This document shows, piece after piece, positions 17,154-24,913 of a stretch of DNA of 36,997 bases. The notes under the pieces are model-generated. The model saw nothing but the letters and a program-made list of their open reading frames with translations, did no database searches and was not told where the DNA came from. A program made the translations under genes and the position numbers. Origin of the DNA: an uncultured Pirellulaceae bacterium (lineage in GTDB: Bacteria > Planctomycetota > Planctomycetia > Pirellulales > Pirellulaceae); assembly GCA_937967505.1 (NCBI GenBank), contig CALCJM010000054.1:1-36997 (forward strand), given 5' to 3'. How positions within the stretch are numbered: position 1 is the first letter of the stretch; every line of letters starts with the position of its first letter.

Positions 17154-18392
17154 TTAGCGCTGTACCCGTGTCCCGCGACTGGCTGTATTCGGACTCAGTT
17201 CGACCGACATGCTCAGCGAAGCACCTGGCAGCAAGATCCACTGGCCGTTTTCGAATCGATTATCGACCTCGGCACGGACGCGAAAACGCTTGCCAACGCC
17301 CTCCAGCTCCAATGGCCCAGTGACCACTTGCCCCTGAAATTGGACCTCTTCTCCACCCGCCTGGCGTAGCGTGACAGTGACGCGCTGACCTTTTACATCC
17401 GAAGGCTTACAAGCATCGGATGACACGGTGCCTTCGACCCACAATTTGTCCATGCGAGCAAAACGTACGACATCTTCACCCTTTTGGACGTATTCCATCG
17501 GATGTTTGAGGATTTCCATCACGTGCCCTTCGAATGGCGTTGAAATTTGCATTTTTCCAACGATAAATTGAATTCGCCGCAGGTTAATTTCTTCCAGTCT
17601 GGCCAGACCGGCAGCTTCTTTGCTCTGATCCATGGCATCTTCCACCTCGGCACGAGAGGCTTTCATGGAGAATTTCGCGCGGCGGATTTCGTGAGTTGAG
17701 CGCGACCCTTTTCGCCCGAGGCGAACCGCCACGTTGTACTCTTCCTTGGCAAGTTCATATTTCTGAAGAGCGAGGTTCAACGCTGATTTACTCTCCGCTT
17801 TTTCGCGTTGAATTTTCAGTTTTTCACGGGCTTCATCAGCTTCAATCGCCATTCTGGCCGCATCAATTTTCCCGATGACCTTGCCCGCCGGAACAGCGTC
17901 GCCTTCCTTAACGTTCAGTTCTTCCAGCAACCCTTCCTCTTCTGCCGGGATCATAATGTCCTGCATCAGTTTGACGTTGCAGATATCAATGAACAACTCC
18001 CGACCATTGCCTGAAGATGTCGCCCCGATGCTGGCAGGGCTCGATAGTGAACTATCGACCTCGAATGCACCAAACGAATCGCGCGTGGAAGAACCGGGGG
18101 CAGGCCGGCTAACTGTTTTTTTACGGTTGCTCGAACGCGGCATCGCCAGTCCCGAACCGCCAAAGGAGGTGTTTGGTTTGGATTGTGCCGCATCCCCCAA
18201 TTGGGGTTGCTCCAGTTTTGGAAGGGTACGCGGCAACGAGTACTTGGGTTTGGCATCGCTGCCGGCAGGGGAATTCGCTTTCGGAAGCGTTGGTGAAAAC
18301 GCTTGGCCAAAGGCTGACGGTCCTAACGTGATCGCCGCGCAGAGTGCCAGAGCCGTACAGACGAAATTGTTGCGGAGCGAAAAGTGATACAT
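17154..18392 (-). CDS. HlyD/RND-type periplasmic adaptor (membrane fusion protein)
   Basis: The 412-residue protein has a signal peptide (NNFVCTALALCAAITLGPSAFG). A Pro/Ser-rich linker (about 30-125) follows, then a lipoyl-like half-domain (PAEEEGLLEELNVKEGDAVPAGKVIGKID). A long alpha hairpin (about 185-260, rich in Lys/Glu/Ala), the second lipoyl half (ISTPFEGHVMEILKHPMEYVQKGEDVVRFARMDKLWVEG) and a beta-barrel complete the adaptor order. Such proteins bridge an inner-membrane transporter to the outer membrane. No transporter or TolC-like gene is next to it, so its substrate is unknown. I chose the ATG at 18392 because the signal peptide follows directly; an upstream in-frame start at 18446 would add 18 residues. 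The 100-residue linker is longer than usual. Confidence 0.85.
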   Translation of the reverse strand: MYHFSLRNNFVCTALALCAAITLGPSAFGQAFSPTLPKANSPAGSDAKPKYSLPRTLPKLEQPQLGDAAQSKPNTSFGGSGLAMPRSSNRKKTVSRPAPGSSTRDSFGAFEVDSSLSSPASIGATSSGNGRELFIDICNVKLMQDIMIPAEEEGLLEELNVKEGDAVPAGKVIGKIDAARMAIEADEAREKLKIQREKAESKSALNLALQKYELAKEEYNVAVRLGRKGSRSTHEIRRAKFSMKASRAEVEDAMDQSKEAAGLARLEEINLRRIQFIVGKMQISTPFEGHVMEILKHPMEYVQKGEDVVRFARMDKLWVEGTVSSDACKPSDVKGQRVTVTLRQAGGEEVQFQGQVVTGPLELEGVGKRFRVRAEVDNRFENGQWILLPGASLSMSVELSPNTASRGTRVQR

Positions 18393-18949
18393 GCTGAACC
18401 TGACCTGAGATTGTTTGACGAACGCATTCGAATAGAAAATCGGCAATATCGGATCAAAATATTTAACACGTTTACCTGACCATCACCGCAGAGCAACATT
18501 TTACGCTAGCGAGGGAGGGAAACAAGCGATTGATTGGGCCTACAGCAGAAACCAAGGTTGAAACGAAAAAGGGTGCGTTCAAACGAAGCCGAACGCACCC
18601 TTCATCAAGGCGGGATGAACGGGCGCCCCTGGGAGACGGCGGTGATGAGAACACACTTGGGGCAATGCCCGTCCACGATTAACTAAGTACGCAGCCCGCG
18701 TGCCAACTCGCATATTTTACGCCAATGCCGACGATTATTGAGATTTTTGCTCAATTTGAGCCAACAGGCCGTCTCAAATTGAGAGCTTTGTACTGATTCG
18801 AGAATCTCATGAGTCCATGAGATTCTCAGGATGGCCTCGTCGCACACGGTGCCGGTTCAGTCAGCGGAGAAGCTCCAGAAGCTCCTATAGTGAGCAGTGC
18901 CCCGGTCCCGAGATGGGCGGCCCAAGAGGGGGGAAAGGTTCAGGTCGCT
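18393..18949. other. Hairpin-rich non-coding stretch between the HlyD and AnmK-like genes
   Basis: This stretch of about 557 bases contains no gene I can support. It holds three perfect stem-loops: 18569-18602 (12-base-pair stem, 10-base loop), 18750-18783 (11-base-pair stem, 12-base loop, CTCAATTTGAG arms) and 18800-18827 (12-base-pair stem, 4-base loop AGTC, GAGAATCTCATG arm). The last two are only 16 bases apart. The first is a terminator-like element for a minus-strand transcript. Together they suggest a structured RNA or a long 3' region of the AnmK-like gene. No tRNA, tmRNA, RNase P or SRP signature was recognised. Confidence 0.6.
18566..18602 (-). terminator. Intrinsic terminator, minus strand
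   Basis: The perfect stem AAGGGTGCGTTC (18569-18580) pairs with 18591-18602 around a 10-base loop. Read on the minus strand it is followed by five T (18570 down to 18566). It would end a transcript coming from the AnmK-like gene or from a separate RNA started between 18600 and 18950. It lies about 350 bases past the AnmK-like stop, which is unusually far. Confidence 0.75.
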
Positions 18950-20200
18950 TTAAACGGCATCTTTAAGCTTCATCGCTGGCGGGCGGAAGTCTGACATCTC
19001 CCGGACCAGTAACCGCCAGTTGGAGGGGGTTCCCGGAGTCAACCGCCCCAACACGCGCTGGTCAGTCGCCCCCGTCAGCCATGGCAGATTGGCCTGCATT
19101 TGGTCAATGTGCAGGATTCCCAGCATCGCGGCAACGGTGCCGGCCAGTGTATCGTCATTGATCCCCAATGAGGCGGGAGTCTGGTCTTGATCGTGTGCCT
19201 GCCCCGCCGCCGCGCGCTCTTTCAATCGCTGTCGAAGCGTCTTTTGAAGCGCTGCTTTTTTGTCTGGATGTCCAAAAATAACCGTCCGCCCGACGATTGG
19301 GACTGATCCGGAGGAAATCCTTTGGCTGGCGTGGTGCCTGACAATCTCTAATGCACCGTCAAGTGCACCAGGCAGGTCGTCGATCTGGTCGATGGGGACC
19401 TGAACCATCTGGATGGCCGGTAATTCCGCATCCAGCCCATCCGAGGCAGGCAAAAGAAACGCGCGGATAATTTCATCAGCCAGAATCACGATCCGATGCT
19501 CCTGCGCCACGCGCTGATGCCGGTCAGCAAACGTCAACCACAGCGGCAACGGTTCCAGCGGATTGCCACTGCCGCCTGACAACACGTCGTTAACGGGAAA
19601 ATTATCGATCACCGTCAGGCCGGTAAGATCGGCGATCCGCTGGCTGTCGGATAGTGCACAGTAAATCCTGCTGCCATCAAAATCTTCCACCCACAGTCCC
19701 GGATCGGTCACCGCAACGGCAAGAATTCGATCGACGTATTTACCGGCATGGCGTTTGACCGCTTCAATTGCCTGACTTTGTAAATCTGCCATTTCGGACA
19801 TGAACTGCCGGACATCTTTCATCCGCCGGGCATCTCCGGACGCAGACAACGCCTGCCAGCTGGCGCGAATGGATTGGGGAACAGAAACGGATTGTCCAAC
19901 CACGTGCCGAAGGCGGAGAAATTTCCCGTGCCCGTCGGTCATCATTAGAACACACTCCATGCGGCTGACGAATTGATTAACGGCCAATCCAATCACCAAA
20001 CGGTGTGAGCGGTCTTGCAGCACGCGATCAATCCGGGCAGCCGGGTCGTCAATCGATTGCCAAAGGTCAAACGAGATGGTGGGATAGCTTAACAACGAAA
20101 TGAAAACCGGGGAGCAAAAGGACCGCGTCAAACTCCGACGCCTGTTCTTCTGAATTCGACCTTTTTGACCATTGGATTCCCCTTCAAACCACCCGAACAA
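18950..20200 (-). CDS. AnmK-like protein, divergent (anhydro-N-acetylmuramic acid kinase family)
   Basis: The frame codes for up to 416 residues. The segment SDSQRIADLTGLTVIDNFPVNDVLSGGSGNPLEPLP (about 184-219) matches the AnmK pattern of aerTGitvvadFrrrDmaaGGqGaPLvP. VIGLAVNQFVSRMECVLMMTDGHGKFL (about 69-95) sits where the first nucleotide-binding strand pair belongs. AnmK phosphorylates and opens anhydro-MurNAc during peptidoglycan recycling. Here the canonical GTSxDGxD phosphate-binding sequence is replaced by VNQFVSRMEC, so kinase activity is doubtful. Peptidoglycan is thin in planctomycetes, which makes the gene worth noting. The TTG start at 20200 is weak; no ATG occurs before the family region, so the N-terminus is uncertain. 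Confidence 0.6.
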   Translation of the reverse strand: MFGWFEGESNGQKGRIQKNRRRSLTRSFCSPVFISLLSYPTISFDLWQSIDDPAARIDRVLQDRSHRLVIGLAVNQFVSRMECVLMMTDGHGKFLRLRHVVGQSVSVPQSIRASWQALSASGDARRMKDVRQFMSEMADLQSQAIEAVKRHAGKYVDRILAVAVTDPGLWVEDFDGSRIYCALSDSQRIADLTGLTVIDNFPVNDVLSGGSGNPLEPLPLWLTFADRHQRVAQEHRIVILADEIIRAFLLPASDGLDAELPAIQMVQVPIDQIDDLPGALDGALEIVRHHASQRISSGSVPIVGRTVIFGHPDKKAALQKTLRQRLKERAAAGQAHDQDQTPASLGINDDTLAGTVAAMLGILHIDQMQANLPWLTGATDQRVLGRLTPGTPSNWRLLVREMSDFRPPAMKLKDAV

Positions 20201-20335
20201 GCGACTTTTTCGAAAACGTCAAGTTTACCGGCTGGCGGTAGCGTGAAAGCTCATTAATGCTAGCGGACGCGGGCCACTGCACGAACACCCGTTCCCCGAT
20301 TCAAACAGGGGCCCAATACACGGGAGGCTTCCTCA

Positions 20336-20599
20336 TCATCGACTGGCTGGCAGACGCACGATGACAAACTCGCACCCGTTGAACTTTTCCGGTTGCGGGT
20401 GCCTTGCGGACTGGGGGCAGTTGTCCGCAGATTCGTATTGTTCCAAAAACTCCAGCCACGCCCGTTCCAATTGTTCTAACAACGACCAATAAGACAGATT
20501 GTTTGGTTCCCCCGGAATGTGATGACGATGTTTGGTCGTAGGCATTGGAACGACTGAAATCAACATCAGGGTTCTGACAGTGCTTTTGACAACAACCAT
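20336..20599 (-). CDS. Small hypothetical protein (uncertain)
   Basis: An 87-codon frame lies between the AnmK-like and barrel genes. The middle part (IPGEPNNLSYWSLLEQLERAWLEFLEQ) reads like a real amphipathic helix, and the C-terminal part is Pro and charged-residue rich. No family is recognised and none of the candidate starts (20599, 20566, 20545) has a clear ribosome-binding site. It is listed because codon use looks coding; it could be chance. Confidence 0.35.
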   Translation of the reverse strand: MVVVKSTVRTLMLISVVPMPTTKHRHHIPGEPNNLSYWSLLEQLERAWLEFLEQYESADNCPQSARHPQPEKFNGCEFVIVRLPASR

Positions 20600-20667
20600 T
20601 GTGCGGGTCCATTGCCTGACCCGGCGACCTTTCGAATCAAGACGACAAGTTCGAAACTGGTGAAACT

Positions 20668-22101
20668 ATGAATCAACGACGAAACTTCCTGCTTGCTTTA
20701 GCCTTCCCTGTTTTGGCATTGTGTGCACAAGATTCTGCCTCATCACTTTACGCCCAGAGCTCCGGCAAACTGGACCTTGGTGGTTTGAACGCCGGCATTG
20801 ACCTGCCCGACAACCCGCTTCCCGGTGGTTCATTGGCTCCGGTCGCACCGCGCGTCGAGGCGTCCAGGCCATCGCTTTCAGGTCAATTGCTGCAAGGGCC
20901 ATCGCTGGCACCCGCAGCAGCACCTTCGTTGCAGCCACCCCAACAACCGGCATCGGTTTTGACGGAGGCTGTCCCGGCACCGGGCGATCCTGCCGTTGGA
21001 TCGGGAGTCAACGGTTCTGCGGCGATCGATGGCGACGCATTCACTAACGGTGACTCGGATGTTCTGTTTGATGAAAGCTCATTCGAGGGCGCGGTCTATG
21101 AAGGTGTGGTGGAATCGACCCTGTACGAAACACGCACGGTGTTGGGGCTGTCAGCAATCGGGTTCCGTCGCAACTACGGCAGCGACCGGTTGTTAAGCAA
21201 TAATTTTACTGACCGGGGTGACACGCTGTCGACCAACGACACCGATCACGGAAAAATGGGCGGCTTTGAGGCGTATTTACAATGCCGGGCCAGCACGGGC
21301 GTCGGCTGGGAGTTCCGCTACTTTGGACTTGCCCCCAGCGCAAACACCGCGGCGCTTGGTAATGATCCCACGACTGTCCTGGTGGGCCTGAATAATATCT
21401 CCGAGGCCGTCGGTGATCCATCAGTCAGTGACGTTTTTGCTGACGGGAACTTCCACGCGCTGACACGCGACAGCAGCATCTACAACTTCGAATTTAACTT
21501 CCTGAAAAACCGATCGGACCTGCGCTGGTTCAATGGCATGTTGGGCAACGTCGAAACATTGGCCGGATTGCGGTACATTGATTTCGATGAATCACTTGAA
21601 TACGCCTCCGGTAGCGATGTGGGAACCGGCCCGCGCCGCCTCGCGTTCAACTCATCGGTTGAAAACAGTCTGTTTGGTGCCCAGGTGGGTGGCCGTTCTG
21701 AATTCAATCTGCTTAACCGTCTGGCAGGGACGATCGGAACGAAATTCGGTGTGTTCTACACCGATGCCAGATCCAATCGAAAGATCAGTGGTCGATTCGC
21801 GGATAATTCGACCTACGATCCGAACATCGTCGATGGGTCCACTTCAATCCTGGGCTACGACTTCGGCAGCAGCGAGAGCGACGCGAGCTTTTTGGCGGAG
21901 ATTGACCTGGGGCTGATCTATCAGTTCGGCCAGTCATCGCGTGTGCGATTCGGCTACCGGGCGATCGGGATCTCCGGCCTCGCATTTGCCAGCGACAATA
22001 TTCCGGAAGACCTGGCCAACGTTGGCCAACTGCGAGAAACCAACGACAGCCGTAACCTGCGTCTGCGAGGTATCTACTTCAGCTACGAGTTGGGATTTTA
22101 G
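20668..22101 (+). CDS. Outer-membrane beta-barrel protein, BBP7-like
   Basis: The 477-residue protein has a signal peptide (NFLLALAFPVLALCAQDSASSLYAQ) and a Pro/Ala/Ser-rich low-complexity linker (about 50-115). A C-terminal domain of alternating strands follows (LRWFNGMLGNVETLAGLRYIDFDESLEY, LAGTIGTKFGVFYTDARSN, VRFGYRAIGISGLA), ending in IYFSYELGF. An aromatic residue at the very end, alternating hydrophobic strands and Gly-rich turns are typical of outer-membrane barrels, and the pattern resembles the BBP7 barrels of planctomycetes. It is probably a porin or structural barrel in the outer membrane. GGTGA lies upstream of the ATG. It stands alone between genes on the other strand. Confidence 0.8.
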   Translation: MNQRRNFLLALAFPVLALCAQDSASSLYAQSSGKLDLGGLNAGIDLPDNPLPGGSLAPVAPRVEASRPSLSGQLLQGPSLAPAAAPSLQPPQQPASVLTEAVPAPGDPAVGSGVNGSAAIDGDAFTNGDSDVLFDESSFEGAVYEGVVESTLYETRTVLGLSAIGFRRNYGSDRLLSNNFTDRGDTLSTNDTDHGKMGGFEAYLQCRASTGVGWEFRYFGLAPSANTAALGNDPTTVLVGLNNISEAVGDPSVSDVFADGNFHALTRDSSIYNFEFNFLKNRSDLRWFNGMLGNVETLAGLRYIDFDESLEYASGSDVGTGPRRLAFNSSVENSLFGAQVGGRSEFNLLNRLAGTIGTKFGVFYTDARSNRKISGRFADNSTYDPNIVDGSTSILGYDFGSSESDASFLAEIDLGLIYQFGQSSRVRFGYRAIGISGLAFASDNIPEDLANVGQLRETNDSRNLRLRGIYFSYELGF

Positions 22102-22329
22102 CCGGAGGGCACACCGTCCGGGTGTCTCACCTGAAGCTTGACCTTTGCGTTCGTGCAGAAATCGGATCCGACAGCAGAACGTGGTTAGCGTTTCCAGATG
22201 GTGGAAAGCCTTCCTCATGTGGCCGGCCTCAACCTGTCTGGCTTCACGCTTTGGCGCGCGTAGCTATTTGGGGATGTGTGGGAGCGATTGGTGACGGTTT
22301 TGCTCTTGGCCAGCCTTGAATCGGCGCGT

Positions 22330-22362
22330 AAAAAAACATCGACGTGATGGCTCACGTCGATG
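22330..22362 (-). terminator. Intrinsic terminator of fusA
   Basis: A perfect 11-base-pair stem (CATCGACGTGA at 22337-22347 with its complement at 22352-22362) closes a 4-base loop TGGC. On the minus strand it is followed by seven T (22336 down to 22330). It starts 30 bases after the fusA stop. Confidence 0.92.
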
Positions 22363-22391
22363 CGGGATGCTTTTAGGCCCTCAACAAGCGA

Positions 22392-24512
22392 CTACTTGTT
22401 GCGTTCTTCTTTTTCCTTGCGGCGATCTTCGATCACTTTGGTCTGGACATTGGACGGAACCTGACGGTAACCGCTGACTTCCATCGAAAACGTACCCTGC
22501 CCCTGAGTCATACTACGCAGGTCAGTCGCGTAGCCAAACGTCTCGCTGAGAGGTACCTCGCAGAGAATCAATACCGATCCATCCGGCTTGACATCTGTTG
22601 ACTCCATGATTCCGCGACGAGAAGTCAGATCGCCAACCACCGGTCCCTGGAAGGCTTCCGGGATTTCGATTTCGACCTTCATGACCGGCTCAAGCAAAAT
22701 TGGTTTGGTCTTGGGCAGGTACTCGCGAAACATCCCTCGCGCGGCGGTCTGAAACGCCATCTCGGAACTATCCACATCGTGATAGGAACCGTCCTTCAGG
22801 TGGCACTTCAGCCCGACAACGGGATACTCGGCCAAAACACCTTTGACAATCGACTGCCGCAACCCCTTCTCGACGGCCGGAATAAACTGTTTGGGGATGC
22901 GACCGCTGACGATCGATTCTTCGAAGATAAAGTTGTCCTTGACGGTCTCTTTTTCTTCCTCTTCCAGCCCCTCTTCGTCAAACGGTTCAAGGTTACCGAC
23001 AATGTGAGCGAATTGACCTGAACCACCGGACTGCTTCTTGTGCTTGTGATTGAACTCGGCAGCGACCGTCGGTTGCTCGCGGTAGCTCACGCGCGGCGCT
23101 CCCACTTCGACATCGATGCCGTACTCGCGGCGGATCCGTTCAACGTAAACTTCCAGATGCAATTCACCCATACCCGAAATCAGCGTTTCGCCGGTTTCGT
23201 CATCAGTTTCGACGCGGAAGGTTGGATCTTCCTTGCGGAAACGCAACAGGGCTTTGCCCAGTTTTTCAGTGTTGGAGCGTTCTTTTGGATTCACCGCCAC
23301 TTTAATCACGGCTTCGGGGATGAACATGTTTTCCAACGAGCACATCTTGGCGGTTTGAGCGTAAGTTTCGCCCGACGCACAATCGATACCCATCACGGCG
23401 ATAATGTCGCCCGCGTGTGCCTCGTCGATTTCCTCACGCTTGTTGGAGTGCATCCGAACGATGCGACTAAAACGCTCTTTGCGTCCGGTACGCTGGTTAA
23501 AATACGACTCGCCTTTTTTGATCGTGCCCTGGTACATTCGCATGAAGGTCAGCTGGCCAAAAGGGTCTTCGACGATTTTGAATGCCATGCCAACAAACGG
23601 CAGGTCAGCCTTTGGCTCCAGCGGATACTCAACTGACGCATCATCCCAGTTCTTGGCGCTGATCTGGCGATCCAGCGGCGAAGGCAGGAAGCTGACAATC
23701 GCGTCCAGCAGTGGCTGTACACCTTTGTTCTTGAACGCGGTGCCCATGTAAACCGGGCTGATCGCTAGGCTTTGTACCCCCTTCAGAACCGTGTCGTGAA
23801 TCATTTGCTCGGGAACTTCCTGTTCGCTAAGCAGCAGTTCCATCATCTCATCGCTAAGCATGGAAAGGGCTTCGAGCATTTCCTGGCGTTTTTCTTTTGC
23901 TTTGTCGGCCAGTTCCGCAGGAATATCTTCAACGCGTACGGTCTCACCTTTCTCACCATCATTATAGAAGGCTTTCATGGTGGTCAGGTCAACGACCCCC
24001 TCAAACGTTTCGCCAGCGCCGATTTCAATTTGCATCATGACGGCTTCTGCGCCAAGTTTCTCGCGCATTTGCTCGACGACGCTTTCCGGGTCTGCACCGG
24101 TGCGATCCATCTTGTTGATGAATACTAGACGCGGAACTTTGTAGCGTTTCATCTGCCGGTCAACGGTCAGTGACTGAGCCTGCACGCCACCCACGGCACA
24201 CAGAACCAAAACCGCCCCATCGAGCACACGCAGAGAACGTTCTACTTCTACGGTAAAGTCCACGTGGCCGGGTGTGTCAATCAGGTTGATCGTGTGGTCA
24301 CCCCATTGAACAGTGGTGGCCGCACTGGTGATCGTGATACCACGCTCTTTTTCCAGTTCCATGTGATCCATGGTCGCGCCGTCACCGCCACCTTTGACAT
24401 CTTCGATTTTGTGGATCCGGCCGGTGTAGTAAAGGATCCGCTCGCTGAGTGTGGTTTTACCCGAATCGATGTGGGCGGAAATACCGATGTTTCGTACGTT
24501 TTTTAGTTTCAT
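22392..24512 (-). CDS. fusA: Elongation factor G, spd/mitochondrial-like type
   Basis: The 706-residue translocation GTPase has G1 AHIDSGKT (residues 13-20), the effector region ERGITITSA, DTPGHVDF, NKMDRTGAD and the C-terminal domains with SGRIPKQFIPAVEKGL. The ribosome uses it to move tRNA and mRNA after each peptide bond. The N-terminus NIGISAHIDSGKTTLSER is nearer to mitochondrial EF-G1 and the bacterial spdEFG1 group than to the usual NIGIMAHIDAGKT form. It is not next to rpsL, rpsG or tuf, which fits that group, known from planctomycetes and spirochaetes. I start at the ATG at 24512; a TTG one codon earlier is less likely. A terminator follows the gene. Confidence 0.95.
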   Translation of the reverse strand: MKLKNVRNIGISAHIDSGKTTLSERILYYTGRIHKIEDVKGGGDGATMDHMELEKERGITITSAATTVQWGDHTINLIDTPGHVDFTVEVERSLRVLDGAVLVLCAVGGVQAQSLTVDRQMKRYKVPRLVFINKMDRTGADPESVVEQMREKLGAEAVMMQIEIGAGETFEGVVDLTTMKAFYNDGEKGETVRVEDIPAELADKAKEKRQEMLEALSMLSDEMMELLLSEQEVPEQMIHDTVLKGVQSLAISPVYMGTAFKNKGVQPLLDAIVSFLPSPLDRQISAKNWDDASVEYPLEPKADLPFVGMAFKIVEDPFGQLTFMRMYQGTIKKGESYFNQRTGRKERFSRIVRMHSNKREEIDEAHAGDIIAVMGIDCASGETYAQTAKMCSLENMFIPEAVIKVAVNPKERSNTEKLGKALLRFRKEDPTFRVETDDETGETLISGMGELHLEVYVERIRREYGIDVEVGAPRVSYREQPTVAAEFNHKHKKQSGGSGQFAHIVGNLEPFDEEGLEEEEKETVKDNFIFEESIVSGRIPKQFIPAVEKGLRQSIVKGVLAEYPVVGLKCHLKDGSYHDVDSSEMAFQTAARGMFREYLPKTKPILLEPVMKVEIEIPEAFQGPVVGDLTSRRGIMESTDVKPDGSVLILCEVPLSETFGYATDLRSMTQGQGTFSMEVSGYRQVPSNVQTKVIEDRRKEKEERNK

Positions 24513-24913
24513 CAATCAGTCCAAAGTGTTGTTGGAGCACAACGCAAACAAGACACTTGTCTTGTTGAGAGAGAACCCGGGATCGGGCAAGCCTTGAGAG
24601 TCCGTTTATTTTGGACTAAGGGGCAGAATTCTTCCAAGGCAAAATGATAGTTATTTTGCCGATTGAGGGAAGGCCATTTCCAGAGGTAAACCAGCGACGA
24701 ATCCACGGCCCCCGCGTCGATCGGCCGATCGCAACAAATTGGCCCAATCGGTCCGGATCGGGTGCCCAAAAGTGCGAAAACGACTTAAATTAACTTCGCA
24801 GCGGTGTTCTGCCAGTCCTTCGCTGCTGGTTAAGGGTTCTATTAGGGAATCTGGCAATTCTCTGGCGGCCCACCCACAGTCCTGCCATTCCAGTCTGCAT
24901 TAGAAGTAAAAGA
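24513..24913. other. Divergent upstream region of fusA and the PVC cytochrome gene
   Basis: This stretch is 401 bases between two divergent starts. On the fusA side there are three stem-loops: AACAAGAC at 24547-24554 with its complement at 24559-24566 (loop ACTT), AGTCC at 24599-24603 with GGACT at 24613-24617, and GGCAAAAT at 24638-24645 with its complement at 24653-24660. They could be a structured leader of the fusA message or protein-binding sites. No gene is supported here. Confidence 0.5.

Noticed and set aside
18393..18420. A CTGAACCTGACCTGAGATT stretch resembling part of a TPP riboswitch
   Set aside because: Only one of the conserved blocks is present, there is no matching partner block, and no thiamine gene lies downstream on that strand.
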